DNA of 57,508 bases, taken from positions 1 through 57,508 of IMG/VR virus record IMGVR_UViG_3300020034_000016; one strand, written 5' to 3'. This DNA is from a virus. Made by a program: the position numbers and the translations under genes. Positions 17,522-25,388 of this stretch are shown here, piece after piece; the first letter of the stretch is position 1, and every line of letters starts with the position of its first letter. The notes beneath the pieces are model-generated. The model made no database searches and was not told where the DNA came from. It was given only the letters and a program-made list of their open reading frames with translations.

Positions 17522-18213
17522 CGGACCTGGTCTATATCGTTGGGGCAACAGGAGCCTTGGATCACTTGGAGCTCCGTCATTCCATTCGGTCGATGCAACA
17601 ACATCTCACAGGAATCGGACAAATTGTTATTGTTGGCCACTGCCCAGCTGATCTAGAGGGCGTTTTACATATTCCCGCAGACGATGAAACAGCCGATCCC
17701 GCTAAGAACATTTACCGGAAGATCCTCAAAGCTTGCGAGGATCCTCGAGTGTCTGATCACTTTCTGTGCGCGAGTGATGATCATTTCCTGCTAAAGGATT
17801 TCGCTGCAGAGGAGTTTCCAAACTTCTACAGTGAGGATCTTCATGAATCTGCCGACTTTCAATCGAAAGAGAACTATTACAAAAAGCATCTGGAGAGTAC
17901 AATCGCAGCGCTGGAAGCTCAGGAGTTGCCCACGCTGAATTATAATGTCCACTGCCCGATTTTGTATTACAAATCGATGTTCCTGGAAGTGATGCCAGGT
18001 TATGAATGGAACGTGAAGCACGGGTACCTTTGCAAATCACTATACGCCAATACCCTTCGTCTGCAAGGGCGGAAGAACAAGGACCTGAAGTTCCACCATC
18101 CGAAAACCCTGGCCGCCATACACCGGTGGATCCGCGATAAACCTTTCTTTTCCACGAGCGACTTCGCCATGAACAACGAAATGAAAAGCTTTCTCGCTCA
18201 ATTATTCAGCTAA
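17518..18213 (+). CDS. Stealth/capsule phosphotransferase-like glycosyltransferase
   Basis: 231 residues. VYIVGATGALDHLELRHSIR at the start and FLCASDDHFLLKD (Asp87, Asp88) resemble conserved regions of Stealth-type sugar-phosphate transferases. Later segments have LNYNVHCPILYYKSMF and a basic tail. It would transfer a hexose-1-phosphate or similar group. Last gene of the cassette; the integrase gene converges 7 bp after its stop. Confidence 0.7.
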   Translation: MTDLVYIVGATGALDHLELRHSIRSMQQHLTGIGQIVIVGHCPADLEGVLHIPADDETADPAKNIYRKILKACEDPRVSDHFLCASDDHFLLKDFAAEEFPNFYSEDLHESADFQSKENYYKKHLESTIAALEAQELPTLNYNVHCPILYYKSMFLEVMPGYEWNVKHGYLCKSLYANTLRLQGRKNKDLKFHHPKTLAAIHRWIRDKPFFSTSDFAMNNEMKSFLAQLFS

Positions 18214-18220
18214 AGACTCG

Positions 18221-19447
18221 TCAGACAAAAGGATTGGAGACTTTCCGCAGGCGCTCCTGTTGACGTTCATTTTCCCCTTGCGCATAGTTCATAGTAATCA
18301 CTGTGCTGGTATGAGCCGCCATCCGGGCTGCTTCCTGGATGTTTAACGCCTTGGCCGTCTCGTCGAGGTTACTATACTTAAGGCTATAAAAATCTACATC
18401 GATTTCGAGTCCACCTTCTGCTTTTGGGCCCTTCACATACTTGTTCCACATCCGGGTAATTCGGTTGGCCTGGATGGGCTTAGGCCCGGGTTTCAGGTTC
18501 CTACTAAATACAAAATCATCCGGGCCGCAGTTGCCCGTAACAATCACATCTATCCAGTATCGTAATGCGATATCTTTGATTGGGCGCCTTACTTCTCTTT
18601 GCTGGCCACCCTTTTTGATCAAACACTTGAACCGTTGCTTGGCCAGATCTACGTTTCCTCCTTTCAATCGAAAGAGCTCTTTGGACCTCGATCCGGAGTG
18701 AAAGAATATGTGCATATATCGCCAGAGATTAGGATGAAATTCTTTAAGATGATCATTAATAATTAGCCGCTCTTCCCGGGTGAGTTCTCGACGAATTTTA
18801 CGTATTCTTTTTTTCTTGCGGATGGAAGACACCGGATCCAGTTCGACGCACTCTAGTTCGATCAACTGTTTATAGATCATCATTAAATTAGACCGGTAGA
18901 CATTGAATGTATTGTCGGTCCAACGCGGCTTGTTAATGGCGCACCAATCCAGCAGCATCTTAATGTGGCGGCGGCGGATCTCGGACACTGGCTTCCTGTC
19001 CAGGCGCAACTGTACTGCAGCCTTCTCAATATGAGTAACGATATTTTTGGCGTCCCGCTTTGTTTCTGGCTCGCAAGTCATAAGCCTCACTGCTTCATAA
19101 AATGCTCGGATCATCGGGGTAGATGGATCGATTACATAATCGATATTGTCCAGTGCTCCCGTCTCATTGGACTCATCGCTGATACATCCGGTGATCGGAT
19201 TATACGCACGATTCTTCAGCATGTGTAGCTCCTGATCTAGTAGCTCCTGGGTAGCTTCGCGCCGTCCCAATAGTTCAGAGATGTGGTTCATCCCTTTAAC
19301 GATTTGAAGTTTGGGCTTTGCTACCGTGGGATCATAAAACCGGTAATGAATGTACCAGGTGATTGAGGTGGATGCCTCCTGTCTTTTCCAATTCTTTGGA
19401 TGCACAGAAAGTTTGCTGCAGGAGCAGCCATTTGGTAAGAGTAGCAT
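18221..19447 (-). CDS. int: tyrosine-recombinase integrase
   Basis: 408 residues. Residues about 60-200 form the arm/SAM-like DNA-binding domain and about 220-400 the catalytic domain. Candidate catalytic residues: Arg254 in FFHSGSRSKEL, Lys278-279 in the beta-hairpin, His379 in AAHTS and nucleophile Tyr388 in MNYA. The usual HxxR box is YSLK (354-357), as I recall from other Bacteroidota integrases. It would carry out attP x attB recombination at a tRNA-Arg gene. It is transcribed away from attP, and two arm-type repeats lie directly upstream of its start. A terminator in attP separates it from upstream transcripts. Confidence 0.92.
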   Translation of the reverse strand: MLLLPNGCSCSKLSVHPKNWKRQEASTSITWYIHYRFYDPTVAKPKLQIVKGMNHISELLGRREATQELLDQELHMLKNRAYNPITGCISDESNETGALDNIDYVIDPSTPMIRAFYEAVRLMTCEPETKRDAKNIVTHIEKAAVQLRLDRKPVSEIRRRHIKMLLDWCAINKPRWTDNTFNVYRSNLMMIYKQLIELECVELDPVSSIRKKKRIRKIRRELTREERLIINDHLKEFHPNLWRYMHIFFHSGSRSKELFRLKGGNVDLAKQRFKCLIKKGGQQREVRRPIKDIALRYWIDVIVTGNCGPDDFVFSRNLKPGPKPIQANRITRMWNKYVKGPKAEGGLEIDVDFYSLKYSNLDETAKALNIQEAARMAAHTSTVITMNYAQGENERQQERLRKVSNPFV

Positions 19448-19449
19448 AG

Positions 19450-19471
19450 TTGTTAACGGTTTTGTTAACGG
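19450..19471. repeat. attP left arm: two TTGTTAACGG direct repeats
   Basis: TTGTTAACGG at 19450-19459 and 19462-19471, 12 bp apart. The same 12-bp-spaced pair occurs on the other side of the tRNA-derived core, as expected for integrase arm-type binding sites. It lies just upstream of the integrase start, so integrase binding could also repress its own gene. Confidence 0.75.
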
Positions 19472-19505
19472 TTAATAAATATGCTACCAAGCTAAGGTTC
19501 CGAAG

Positions 19506-19539
19506 AAAAACTGAAAGCCTTCACTATAAAGGCTTTCAG
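19506..19539 (-). terminator. minus-strand terminator inside attP
   Basis: A perfect 11-bp stem (19511-19521 with 19529-19539) followed by five T on the minus strand. It lies directly downstream of the tRNA-Arg 3' half, in the place of the host tRNA gene's own terminator. Integration would thus restore both the tRNA 3' end and its terminator. Confidence 0.78.
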
Positions 19540-19544
19540 TGTTG

Positions 19545-19586
19545 TGACCGCGATAGGATTCAAACCTATAACCTTCTGATCCGTAG
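19545..19586 (-). other. attP: attP core: 3' half of tRNA-Arg(ACG)
   Basis: On the minus strand 42 nt match the 3' half of a tRNA: anticodon loop CTACGGA, the 3' side of the anticodon stem TCAGA, variable loop AGGTT, T arm ATAGG-TTTGAAT-CCTAT, acceptor strand CGCGGTC and discriminator A. The 5' side of the anticodon stem does not pair, so the tRNA is not complete. This is the usual form of a phage attachment site inside a tRNA gene. Confidence 0.85.
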
Positions 19587-19679
19587 AACTGTGCCCTTCT
19601 CGGTCGAATTTCTGAAACCCTAGCTGGTAGCGGGTTTTATATTTTGATCAATTGACTAATTTCTCTCTTTTCCCCTCCC

Positions 19680-19700
19680 TTGTTAACGGCATTGTTAACG
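19680..19700. repeat. attP right arm: two TTGTTAACG direct repeats
   Basis: TTGTTAACGG at 19680-19689 and TTGTTAACG at 19692-19700, again 12 bp apart and in the same orientation as the left pair. It overlaps the stop of the HTH gene at 19695. Confidence 0.75.
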
Positions 19701-20015
19701 TCTCTTCCCTCCTAGTTCCTGACTAACCGCGATGTATGCCTCCTGGAGAAGCATTAGCGGCGTTTTGGGTGGCTTGCGGTGCATGTTAGGTTCAAGGCCC
19801 AGGATCCAGTTCGCGTTGGCACCAGTCAGCTTACAAGCCTCAATGATCTGTTCCTTTGTGAAGCTCTGCAGCCCGGTGCGGACCTTATGAATCGCCTGCC
19901 GGGAAAATCCAATCTTTTCGAAGTACTCCGTCTCATACAGTACGAGGCCTTCGTCGATCGCCCACTTCAACAATAGGAGCATACGCTCATCCGATATGAA
20001 CAGTTTTTTGCTCAT
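19695..20015 (-). CDS. HTH regulator next to attP
   Basis: 106 residues. Residues about 25-75 have an HTH pattern: YFEKIGFSRQAIHKVRTGLQSFTKEQIIEACKLTGANANWILGLE, typical of small repressor or Cro-like proteins of Bacteroidota phages. The C-terminal 30 residues are helical. It lies between attP and the second repressor-like gene, so it probably controls integration or lysogeny. A perfect 16-bp palindrome precedes the gene and may be its operator. No excisionase family is recognised, but that role is possible. Confidence 0.78.
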   Translation of the reverse strand: MSKKLFISDERMLLLLKWAIDEGLVLYETEYFEKIGFSRQAIHKVRTGLQSFTKEQIIEACKLTGANANWILGLEPNMHRKPPKTPLMLLQEAYIAVSQELGGKRR

Positions 20016-20053
20016 TGCATGCTTTTTATTTCCTTATTGAGCTTATACATCGA

Positions 20054-20069
20054 CAGTGAAATTTCACTG
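20054..20069. promoter_or_regulatory. perfect 16-bp palindromic operator
   Basis: CAGTGAAATTTCACTG is self-complementary over all 16 bp and lies 39 bp upstream of the HTH gene start at 20015. A perfect palindrome of this length beside a regulator gene suggests a dimer binding site. Confidence 0.6.
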
Positions 20070-20262
20070 GAACTTCCGGTATGTTGAAAACAAATAATAC
20101 CACCTAAGAGGAAAGCCTTAAAAAATTGACTGAATTCAGCGCAGCAAATCATTTACTAAATATTTTTAACTTTTCCAAGTGAATAAGACTATTGTCGCAT
20201 CTAATTGTAATCATAGATTTCAGCATTATTTCACCACCACCACCAACGATCCATGCATTGCA

Positions 20263-20841
20263 CTACTTGTTTCCATCAATTCGATTGCCCTTTTTTTCAA
20301 AACTCTTCCTCGCCCGTACCAGTTTTGTGCCCAGCACCGCGGCACTTTCCTGAATACTTGTCTTCCGCACCTCTGCTGCAAGTTCCGCTACATATTCCCG
20401 AACCCCCAGCAGTGTGGCTTGAACGTCTAGAAGAATTCTGCCATCGACATTCTCAGTAACTTTCCGCTTTTCCTTGACTTGTGTGGCAAGGTCTTCCTGA
20501 GTCCTTGCCAGGATAACATTCGATTCGGCAAGTAGCTTATTGCTTTCTGTCAAATTAAGAAGCATGGCAAGGGTCAGATCAGCCGGCTTATATTTTATAC
20601 TCTTACTACCAGTTTCATGTGGAACTTTTAGGAACTCCTTAATCGACTTCAGCTCCTGCACTTTTTGGATATCCATATGAAAAAATTCTTCAATTTTTAG
20701 AGCATCGTCATGCCTGGGATTGAGGTCCTTTTCTTCCCATTTCCGCCACCGGCCAGCATTTACGCCAACCTTTTCCGCCAGTTTATCAACCGAGATCGGG
20801 ACATCCAGCCGTAATTTTTTGATTATCAATCCGAAAGCCAT
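20263..20841 (-). CDS. XRE-type phage repressor with coiled coil
   Basis: 192 residues. Residues 1-60 form an XRE-like HTH (FGLIIKKLRLDVPISVDKLAEKVGVNAGRWRKWEEKDLNPRHDD). Residues about 85-150 are Leu/Glu/Lys-rich and likely form a coiled coil for oligomerisation. The tail is basic. It diverges from the early gene at 20944, with repeated GTTCCA half-sites between them, the layout of a CI/Cro-type switch. It is probably the lysogeny repressor. Confidence 0.85.
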   Translation of the reverse strand: MAFGLIIKKLRLDVPISVDKLAEKVGVNAGRWRKWEEKDLNPRHDDALKIEEFFHMDIQKVQELKSIKEFLKVPHETGSKSIKYKPADLTLAMLLNLTESNKLLAESNVILARTQEDLATQVKEKRKVTENVDGRILLDVQATLLGVREYVAELAAEVRKTSIQESAAVLGTKLVRARKSFEKKGNRIDGNK

Positions 20842-20864
20842 GGTGAAAATTTTTTTTCAAAATA

Positions 20865-20909
20865 GTTCCAATATTATTTGGAAGGTTCCAATTAGTTCCA
20901 CTATCTTCG
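20865..20909 (+). promoter_or_regulatory. early promoter with repressor half-sites
   Basis: GTTCCAAT occurs at 20865-20872 and 20885-20892, GTTCCA again at 20895-20900, and TTCCAA/TTGGAA form an inverted repeat (20866-20871 with 20878-20883). A TTTG (20877-20880) and TATCTTCG (20902-20909, one mismatch to TAnnTTTG) form a plus-strand promoter overlapped by these sites. This is the intergenic switch between the repressor and the early operon. Confidence 0.68.
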
Positions 20910-20943
20910 AAGTACAATAACAGTACGGAATTAATACGAATAT

Positions 20944-21168
20944 ATGAAACTCAAAGACGATGTTTTAAGGAAGTTGGACAACAACAGGGGCCTCGGCCTG
21001 ATCATGTATTCACTGGATTGTAGTCACTCAGCCGCCAGGGAGTATGTGAAACACAACAGTGATAATCTGACCAAAGCGGCCATGTTAAAGGCTATCAGGG
21101 AAGAATTTGGAATTGAGTCCGATGCGGAAATTCTGGAGGAGCAGGATTCGAATGAAGTGGCAAAGTAA
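20944..21168 (+). CDS. small early protein, Cro-like position
   Basis: 74 residues, helical, with SLDCSHSAAREYVKHNSDNLTKAAMLKAI, which could form an HTH-like fold. First gene of the rightward operon opposite the repressor, the usual cro position. Family not recognised; it may be an antirepressor or Cro analogue. Confidence 0.7.
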   Translation: MKLKDDVLRKLDNNRGLGLIMYSLDCSHSAAREYVKHNSDNLTKAAMLKAIREEFGIESDAEILEEQDSNEVAK

Positions 21169-21223
21169 ATAAGCATTTTCCATTATATCAATAGGAAAAC
21201 TACCTGACGACATAAAAAGAGAC

Positions 21224-21424
21224 ATGGACCAAAAAGCAGTCATAAATGAATTAATGAGTATCGAGGCCGGCGCCTTTCTACTTATTGAACGCGCTACCAA
21301 GCTGAGAAAAAGGTTGGAGGGTGTCCACTCTCCAACCTCCCGCAAGGGTGGGCTGTCAGAGAAGGAAAAGGTTAAGCTTCTGACTAAGCGCCGGCGTACT
21401 ATCATCTCAAAATGCCATCCATGA
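21224..21424 (+). CDS. hypothetical small basic protein
   Basis: 66 residues: a helical N-terminal half (IEAGAFLLIERATKLRKRLEG) and a Lys/Arg-rich end with TKRRRTIISK. Similar small proteins are common in Bacteroidota phages as far as I recall. The basic tail could bind DNA. No function is known. Confidence 0.7.
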   Translation: MDQKAVINELMSIEAGAFLLIERATKLRKRLEGVHSPTSRKGGLSEKEKVKLLTKRRRTIISKCHP

Positions 21425-21539
21425 TCAGTCCTATCGTTTTGCTGGCATTCCAGCTCGACCATTACAGTACCCGGTTAGCCGAAGCTACCTGAAAGGTCAT
21501 TTTTAAGAGACCAGTTATATCACTTGAAAAAACAACCGA

Positions 21540-21650
21540 ATGAGACTGCTTTACCGTGTGCCGCTGTTCATCCTGTTTTCCCTGATCACAGCTGGCTTGC
21601 TTCTCAGTATTGAAATCTATTACCTGTTTAAACGAATACCATGGATGTAA
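21540..21650 (+). CDS. 36-residue single-span membrane protein
   Basis: ATG at 21540, TAA at 21648-21650. A single hydrophobic helix fills residues 8-30, with a few basic residues at each end (MRLLYR; FKRIPWM). Its last bases overlap the start of the next small membrane gene. Short overlapping membrane genes of this kind are common in early phage operons. Function unknown. Confidence 0.55.
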   Translation: MRLLYRVPLFILFSLITAGLLLSIEIYYLFKRIPWM

Positions 21651-21820
21651 TTTTTGGACTGATGGGATGGGCACTGGCTGCCGCCCTCCTCGTAACCATC
21701 CTGACTCGGAAGGACCCTAAGGTGAAGAAGGTTAACTACCCGCAGGCGGGATTGCCACCAGAAGTAGACCGTCGCCTGGAGCCAGACCCATACGACTTTG
21801 ACATTCACAATTTGAAATAG
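21641..21820 (+). CDS. 59-residue membrane-anchored protein
   Basis: ATG at 21641 overlaps the previous gene by 10 bp; stop TAG at 21818-21820. A hydrophobic N-terminal helix (about 3-20) is followed by a soluble tail with many Pro and Asp residues (RRLEPDPYDFD). Function unknown. Confidence 0.55.
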   Translation: MDVIFGLMGWALAAALLVTILTRKDPKVKKVNYPQAGLPPEVDRRLEPDPYDFDIHNLK

Positions 21821-21853
21821 CTCTTTGTATTTGGATCATTGGTAGGAACAAAA

Positions 21854-21876
21854 GTCCCGGGGTGGATACCCGGGAC
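21854..21876. repeat. GC-rich hairpin before tRNA-Met
   Basis: GTCCCGGG (21854-21861) pairs with CCCGGGAC (21869-21876) around a 7-nt loop, four bases before the tRNA. There is no T run, so this may be a processing or pausing structure rather than a terminator. Confidence 0.6.
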
Positions 21877-21880
21877 ACAC

Positions 21881-21953
21881 GGCGCGGTAGAGCAGTTGGT
21901 AGCTCGATGGGCTCATAACCCATAGGTCGGAAGTTCGAGTCTTCCCTGCGCTT
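21881..21953 (+). tRNA. tRNA-Met (CAT anticodon)
   Basis: A 73-nt cloverleaf: acceptor GGCGCGG with CTGCGCT (two G-U pairs), D arm GAGC/GCTC, anticodon arm ATGGG-CTCATAA-CCCAT, variable loop AGGTC, T arm GGAAG-TTCGAGT-CTTCC, discriminator T. The 5' end pairs 7 bp, unlike an initiator tRNA, so it is likely an elongator Met or a lysidine-type Ile tRNA. CCA is not encoded. Confidence 0.9.
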
Positions 21954-22052
21954 CAAAACTCTACAAGGAGGGCCTTGTGAAAGATGAAAATTTAGTAGCA
22001 GGGCCCAAGTAATTAAGAGCCTCTTAGGTGGAAGAGGATGGTGGCTTGTAAT

Positions 22053-22084
22053 GGGTGCCGTCAGGTTCGGCGGCACCCTCTTTT
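22053..22084 (+). terminator. rho-independent terminator after tRNA region
   Basis: GGGTGCCG (22053-22060) pairs with CGGCACCC (22071-22078), followed by TCTTTT. It ends the early regulatory/tRNA transcript ahead of the recombination genes. Confidence 0.75.
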
Positions 22085-22098
22085 AAAAAGATGATGGA

Positions 22099-22212
22099 AT
22101 GACAGAGAAATTATCGAAAGAAGAAAAAGAAGAGTGCAGGCGGGAACAGCGAGCCTGGGAATCGATGATCGAAATGCTGAAGCGAAAAGGTGCACTGGTT
22201 GACGAATCGTGA
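22099..22212 (+). CDS. 37-residue highly charged small protein
   Basis: ATG at 22099, TGA at 22210-22212. It starts MTEKLSKEEKEECRREQ; half its residues are Lys, Glu or Arg. Probably a single helix. A short hairpin (AAAGCTCC/GGAGCTTT, 22232-22253) lies between it and the next gene. Confidence 0.5.
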   Translation: MTEKLSKEEKEECRREQRAWESMIEMLKRKGALVDES

Positions 22213-22290
22213 TCAACAACTCCCAATAAGAAAAGCTCCCGGCAAGGAGCTTTAAATGAAATTCTGGAAACAATTAAACAACTCAAAAGT

Positions 22291-24303
22291 ATGAAAATTA
22301 TTCTGAAACACTTAACCCTGCGAAATTTCAAGGGTATCCGTTCACTCGATGTTCCCTTCGACCAGGTAACAAACATCCATGGACGCAATGGAACAGGCAA
22401 GACTTCCGTCTTCGATGGCTTCCTGTGGATGCTGTTTGGTAAGGACAGTACCGATCGCAGCACGTTTGAGATAAAAACACTTGATGAGAACAATGAGCCC
22501 TATCACAAACTCGAGCATGAGGTGATCGCTGACCTGATCATCGATGGCCAGGATATCACGATCCGTAAAGTCTACAGAGAAAAATGGGTCAAGAAGGCTG
22601 GTGCTCCCGAAGCCGTATTCTCCGGGCATGACAACTCCTACTATTGGAATGATGTTCCACTAAATGAAAAAGAATACACCGCCAAAATTGCCACGTTTAT
22701 CAACGAAGGCCAGTTCAAGCTGCTTACAAACCTCGGGTACTTCAATACAGTTCTGAAGTGGCAGGATCGCCGCGCTTCCCTGTTACAACTCGCCGGTGGG
22801 ATCAATGATCTCGAGGTCGCGCATCAATTGAATAAGGATGGCAGTTATGACCACCTGATCAATGCGCTACAGGCCAAGAAGACCGTCAAGGAATATTCCA
22901 GCGAGATATTGTCAAAGAAAAAGAAGATCAAGGATGAGTCTGAAAACCTTCCACACCGGATCTCCGAGGCTCGCTATGGGCTTCCGGAGGAAATTGATTA
23001 CTTGACCATCGAAAACAAGATCGCTGCCAACCAGGCGGACCTGGCAATCGTAGAGGATCTGTTGATGAATAAAAGCGTTGCGCAGAAAGCCAGGGAGCAG
23101 CATATTACCAACCTGTATAAAGAACAAGGTGACGCGCAGCGTGATCTCATGATGTTGGAAAATCATGCGAAGAATACCATCCGCGAAAAAAAGCAGGTCC
23201 GCGAGAACAATCTCATTGCGCTGCGCGGTGAGCTCCGCGGGATCCAGGATAATAAATCCAGGCTGCTTATCAGCTATACAACAGAGTCGAAGCGCCGGAT
23301 CGAGTATATCGCTGCAAAGGATATGATCGGCCGAAATTGGGACGCCGTCAATGCTGAGACTTTCCTGATGGATCCCAATTCCTGCATCTGCCCTACTTGC
23401 AGACAGGACCTACCCGGGATCGATGCAGCTGCAAGAGAAGGAGAGCTTCGACGCAACTTCAACCAGGATAAAAGCAAGCGTCTGGCAGAGATCGCCGACA
23501 AGGGGTTGTCATTAAGAAATGATATTGCGCATATGGATACCGTCCTTGCGAATATCAAAGCGGATGGCGAAGCGGCTGCAGGTGCGATCACAGGCCTTGA
23601 AAATAGAATTGCAGATTTTGAAACAGAGCATACCCGGCTGTCTAACGATGAAGCTGCGGAGATCACTACGGAACTGAAAAGCACGGTCTCTTATCAGGCG
23701 ACTACTAATAAGATCGCTCTTCTTACCGAACAGATAAATGCACCGGCGCCGGAAGACAACAACATTGATGCGATCGCGCGCCGCCGTAGTCTCGTAGATG
23801 ACGTCTCTTCTCTCAATCGCCAGCTGGCCACCAAAGGTCAAAGGGAGAAGGCACTCCAGCGCATAGCGGACCTGGAGAAGCAGGAAAGTGAATCGGCACA
23901 GGCCCTCGCAGATCTGGAGCGCATGGAGTTTACGCTACTGGAATTTGACCGCGCCAAGATGGACCTCCTGGAGGAGCGCATCAACGGTAAGTTCCGTCTC
24001 GTAAAATTCAAACTCTTCGACCGCCAGGTCAACGGCGGGGAAACACCTCAATGCGTGACGCTGATCAACGGTGTTCCCTATCCTGATGCCAACACAGCCA
24101 GTCGGATCAATGCCTCCCTCGATATCATCAATGTCTTTTCGGAGTTCTATGGGGTCATCGCACCGGTGTTCATCGATAACCGGGAAAGCGTGACCGATAT
24201 CCTGCCAACCGAATCGCAGGTGATCAACCTGATCGTTGCGCCGGCAGATACCAAGTTAAGAATAGGATCACCGACGTCCCAGGTCGCCGAATTCGCAAAC
24301 TAA
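22291..24303 (+). CDS. SbcC/Rad50-like SMC-family ATPase
   Basis: 670 residues. Walker A GRNGTGKTS (Gly31-Lys37), a long coiled coil (about 190-600) interrupted by a zinc-hook CPTC motif (Cys367, Cys370), and a Walker-B-like VFIDNRES near Asp629. Architecture is that of SbcC/Rad50 proteins. Length is about half that of a full SbcC, as in phage homologues. Directly upstream of recT, so it probably processes or holds DNA ends for recombination. The usual partner nuclease SbcD is absent; the MBL-fold protein downstream may take its place. Confidence 0.88.
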   Translation: MKIILKHLTLRNFKGIRSLDVPFDQVTNIHGRNGTGKTSVFDGFLWMLFGKDSTDRSTFEIKTLDENNEPYHKLEHEVIADLIIDGQDITIRKVYREKWVKKAGAPEAVFSGHDNSYYWNDVPLNEKEYTAKIATFINEGQFKLLTNLGYFNTVLKWQDRRASLLQLAGGINDLEVAHQLNKDGSYDHLINALQAKKTVKEYSSEILSKKKKIKDESENLPHRISEARYGLPEEIDYLTIENKIAANQADLAIVEDLLMNKSVAQKAREQHITNLYKEQGDAQRDLMMLENHAKNTIREKKQVRENNLIALRGELRGIQDNKSRLLISYTTESKRRIEYIAAKDMIGRNWDAVNAETFLMDPNSCICPTCRQDLPGIDAAAREGELRRNFNQDKSKRLAEIADKGLSLRNDIAHMDTVLANIKADGEAAAGAITGLENRIADFETEHTRLSNDEAAEITTELKSTVSYQATTNKIALLTEQINAPAPEDNNIDAIARRRSLVDDVSSLNRQLATKGQREKALQRIADLEKQESESAQALADLERMEFTLLEFDRAKMDLLEERINGKFRLVKFKLFDRQVNGGETPQCVTLINGVPYPDANTASRINASLDIINVFSEFYGVIAPVFIDNRESVTDILPTESQVINLIVAPADTKLRIGSPTSQVAEFAN

Positions 24304-24329
24304 TTATTCACTATTTAACTCAGATAAAA

Positions 24330-25178
24330 ATGACACTACAAAACAATGGCCAGGCGCCGGCCGCAACCCTTCCCGTGAAATCGCCAACCAAATCGGAACT
24401 CATGATGTCCTTCTTTGAAAAGGACACCGTCAAAAAGCAAATGCAGAATGCACTGCAGGAAAACGCTCCATCCTTTATCGCTTCGGTCATCGATCTCTAC
24501 ACGGGTGACGATACATTGGCGGCTTGTCATCCGGAGTTGGTTGCCATGCAAGCATTGAAGGCCGCAGTTCTGAAACTCCCAATCATAAAAGCCTTGGGTT
24601 TCGCGTACATCGTACCATATAGGAAGGGTGATAGTATGATCCCGCAATTCCAGATTGGCTACAAAGGCCTCATCCAGTTGGCCATTCGGACCAACCAATA
24701 CCGGATCATCAATGCCGATGTGGTCTACGAGGGTGAATACCGGTCTTCCAATAAATTAACGGGCGAGTTCGATCTTACCGGCACCAAGAAGAGCGATACA
24801 ATCGTTGGCTACTTCGCCTATTTCGAAACCAAGGAAGGATTCTCCAAGACTCTCTTCATGAGTAAGGAGCGCGTCACGGCTCATGCGCAGAAGTACAGCA
24901 AGTCCTATAGCCAGTCCTTCTCCCCCTGGAAGACGGAATTCGATGCCATGTCCATTAAAACGGTCCTGCGCGGCCTCATCAGTCACTGGGGTATCATGTC
25001 CACGGAGATGCAATCGGCTATTACTGACGACGACAGAGATGTTGCAGAACGGACCATCGACGAGATCAATCGCAACGGCAATACCAAGGACATGAAGATG
25101 GATACGTCCCATATCGAAGACGCAGAGTTCAGCGGCGGAAATAATGAATCAGATTCACTAAATGGCCGCCCCTTCTAA
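24330..25178 (+). CDS. recT: RecT single-strand annealing protein
   Basis: 282 residues. RecT family core: LPIIKALGFAYIVPYRKGDSMIPQFQIGYKGLIQLAIRT, then VVYEGEY, FAYFETKEGFSKTLFMSKERV and the C-terminal WKTEFDAMSIKTVLRGLISHWG. RecT anneals complementary single strands for phage recombination. It lacks a RecE partner here. Its C-terminus ends NGRPF, one of several Pro-Phe tips in this region. Confidence 0.95.
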   Translation: MTLQNNGQAPAATLPVKSPTKSELMMSFFEKDTVKKQMQNALQENAPSFIASVIDLYTGDDTLAACHPELVAMQALKAAVLKLPIIKALGFAYIVPYRKGDSMIPQFQIGYKGLIQLAIRTNQYRIINADVVYEGEYRSSNKLTGEFDLTGTKKSDTIVGYFAYFETKEGFSKTLFMSKERVTAHAQKYSKSYSQSFSPWKTEFDAMSIKTVLRGLISHWGIMSTEMQSAITDDDRDVAERTIDEINRNGNTKDMKMDTSHIEDAEFSGGNNESDSLNGRPF

Positions 25179-25388
25179 ATGAAGGTTTCCAAGAATATAA
25201 AGCGCGGGGCAGAAATCACTGTTGCGGATCTCCCGGAACTGGTCTGGCTCGCTAAGGAGAGGCAGTCAGTTGTTGTGCTTTTCGGAAAGAACTACTACTG
25301 TGTCCGGCCGGCCGCGTTTATCCTTCAGTGGAAGCTTTCAGAAATATTAAAACATAAAATCTATAACGCTTTAAAAATCGATAGTTGA
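25179..25388 (+). CDS. small protein between recT and MBL genes
   Basis: 69 residues, basic, no known motif; starts MKVSKNIKRGAEITVADLPELVWLAK. It directly follows recT and overlaps the next gene at TTGA. Similar proteins accompany recT in Bacteroidota phages as I recall. Function unknown. Confidence 0.7.
   Translation: MKVSKNIKRGAEITVADLPELVWLAKERQSVVVLFGKNYYCVRPAAFILQWKLSEILKHKIYNALKIDS

Noticed and set aside
19545-19586. A complete tRNA-Arg gene beside the integrase
   Set aside because: Only the 3' half, from the anticodon loop on, is present. The 5' anticodon stem and D arm are missing, so it is an attachment core.
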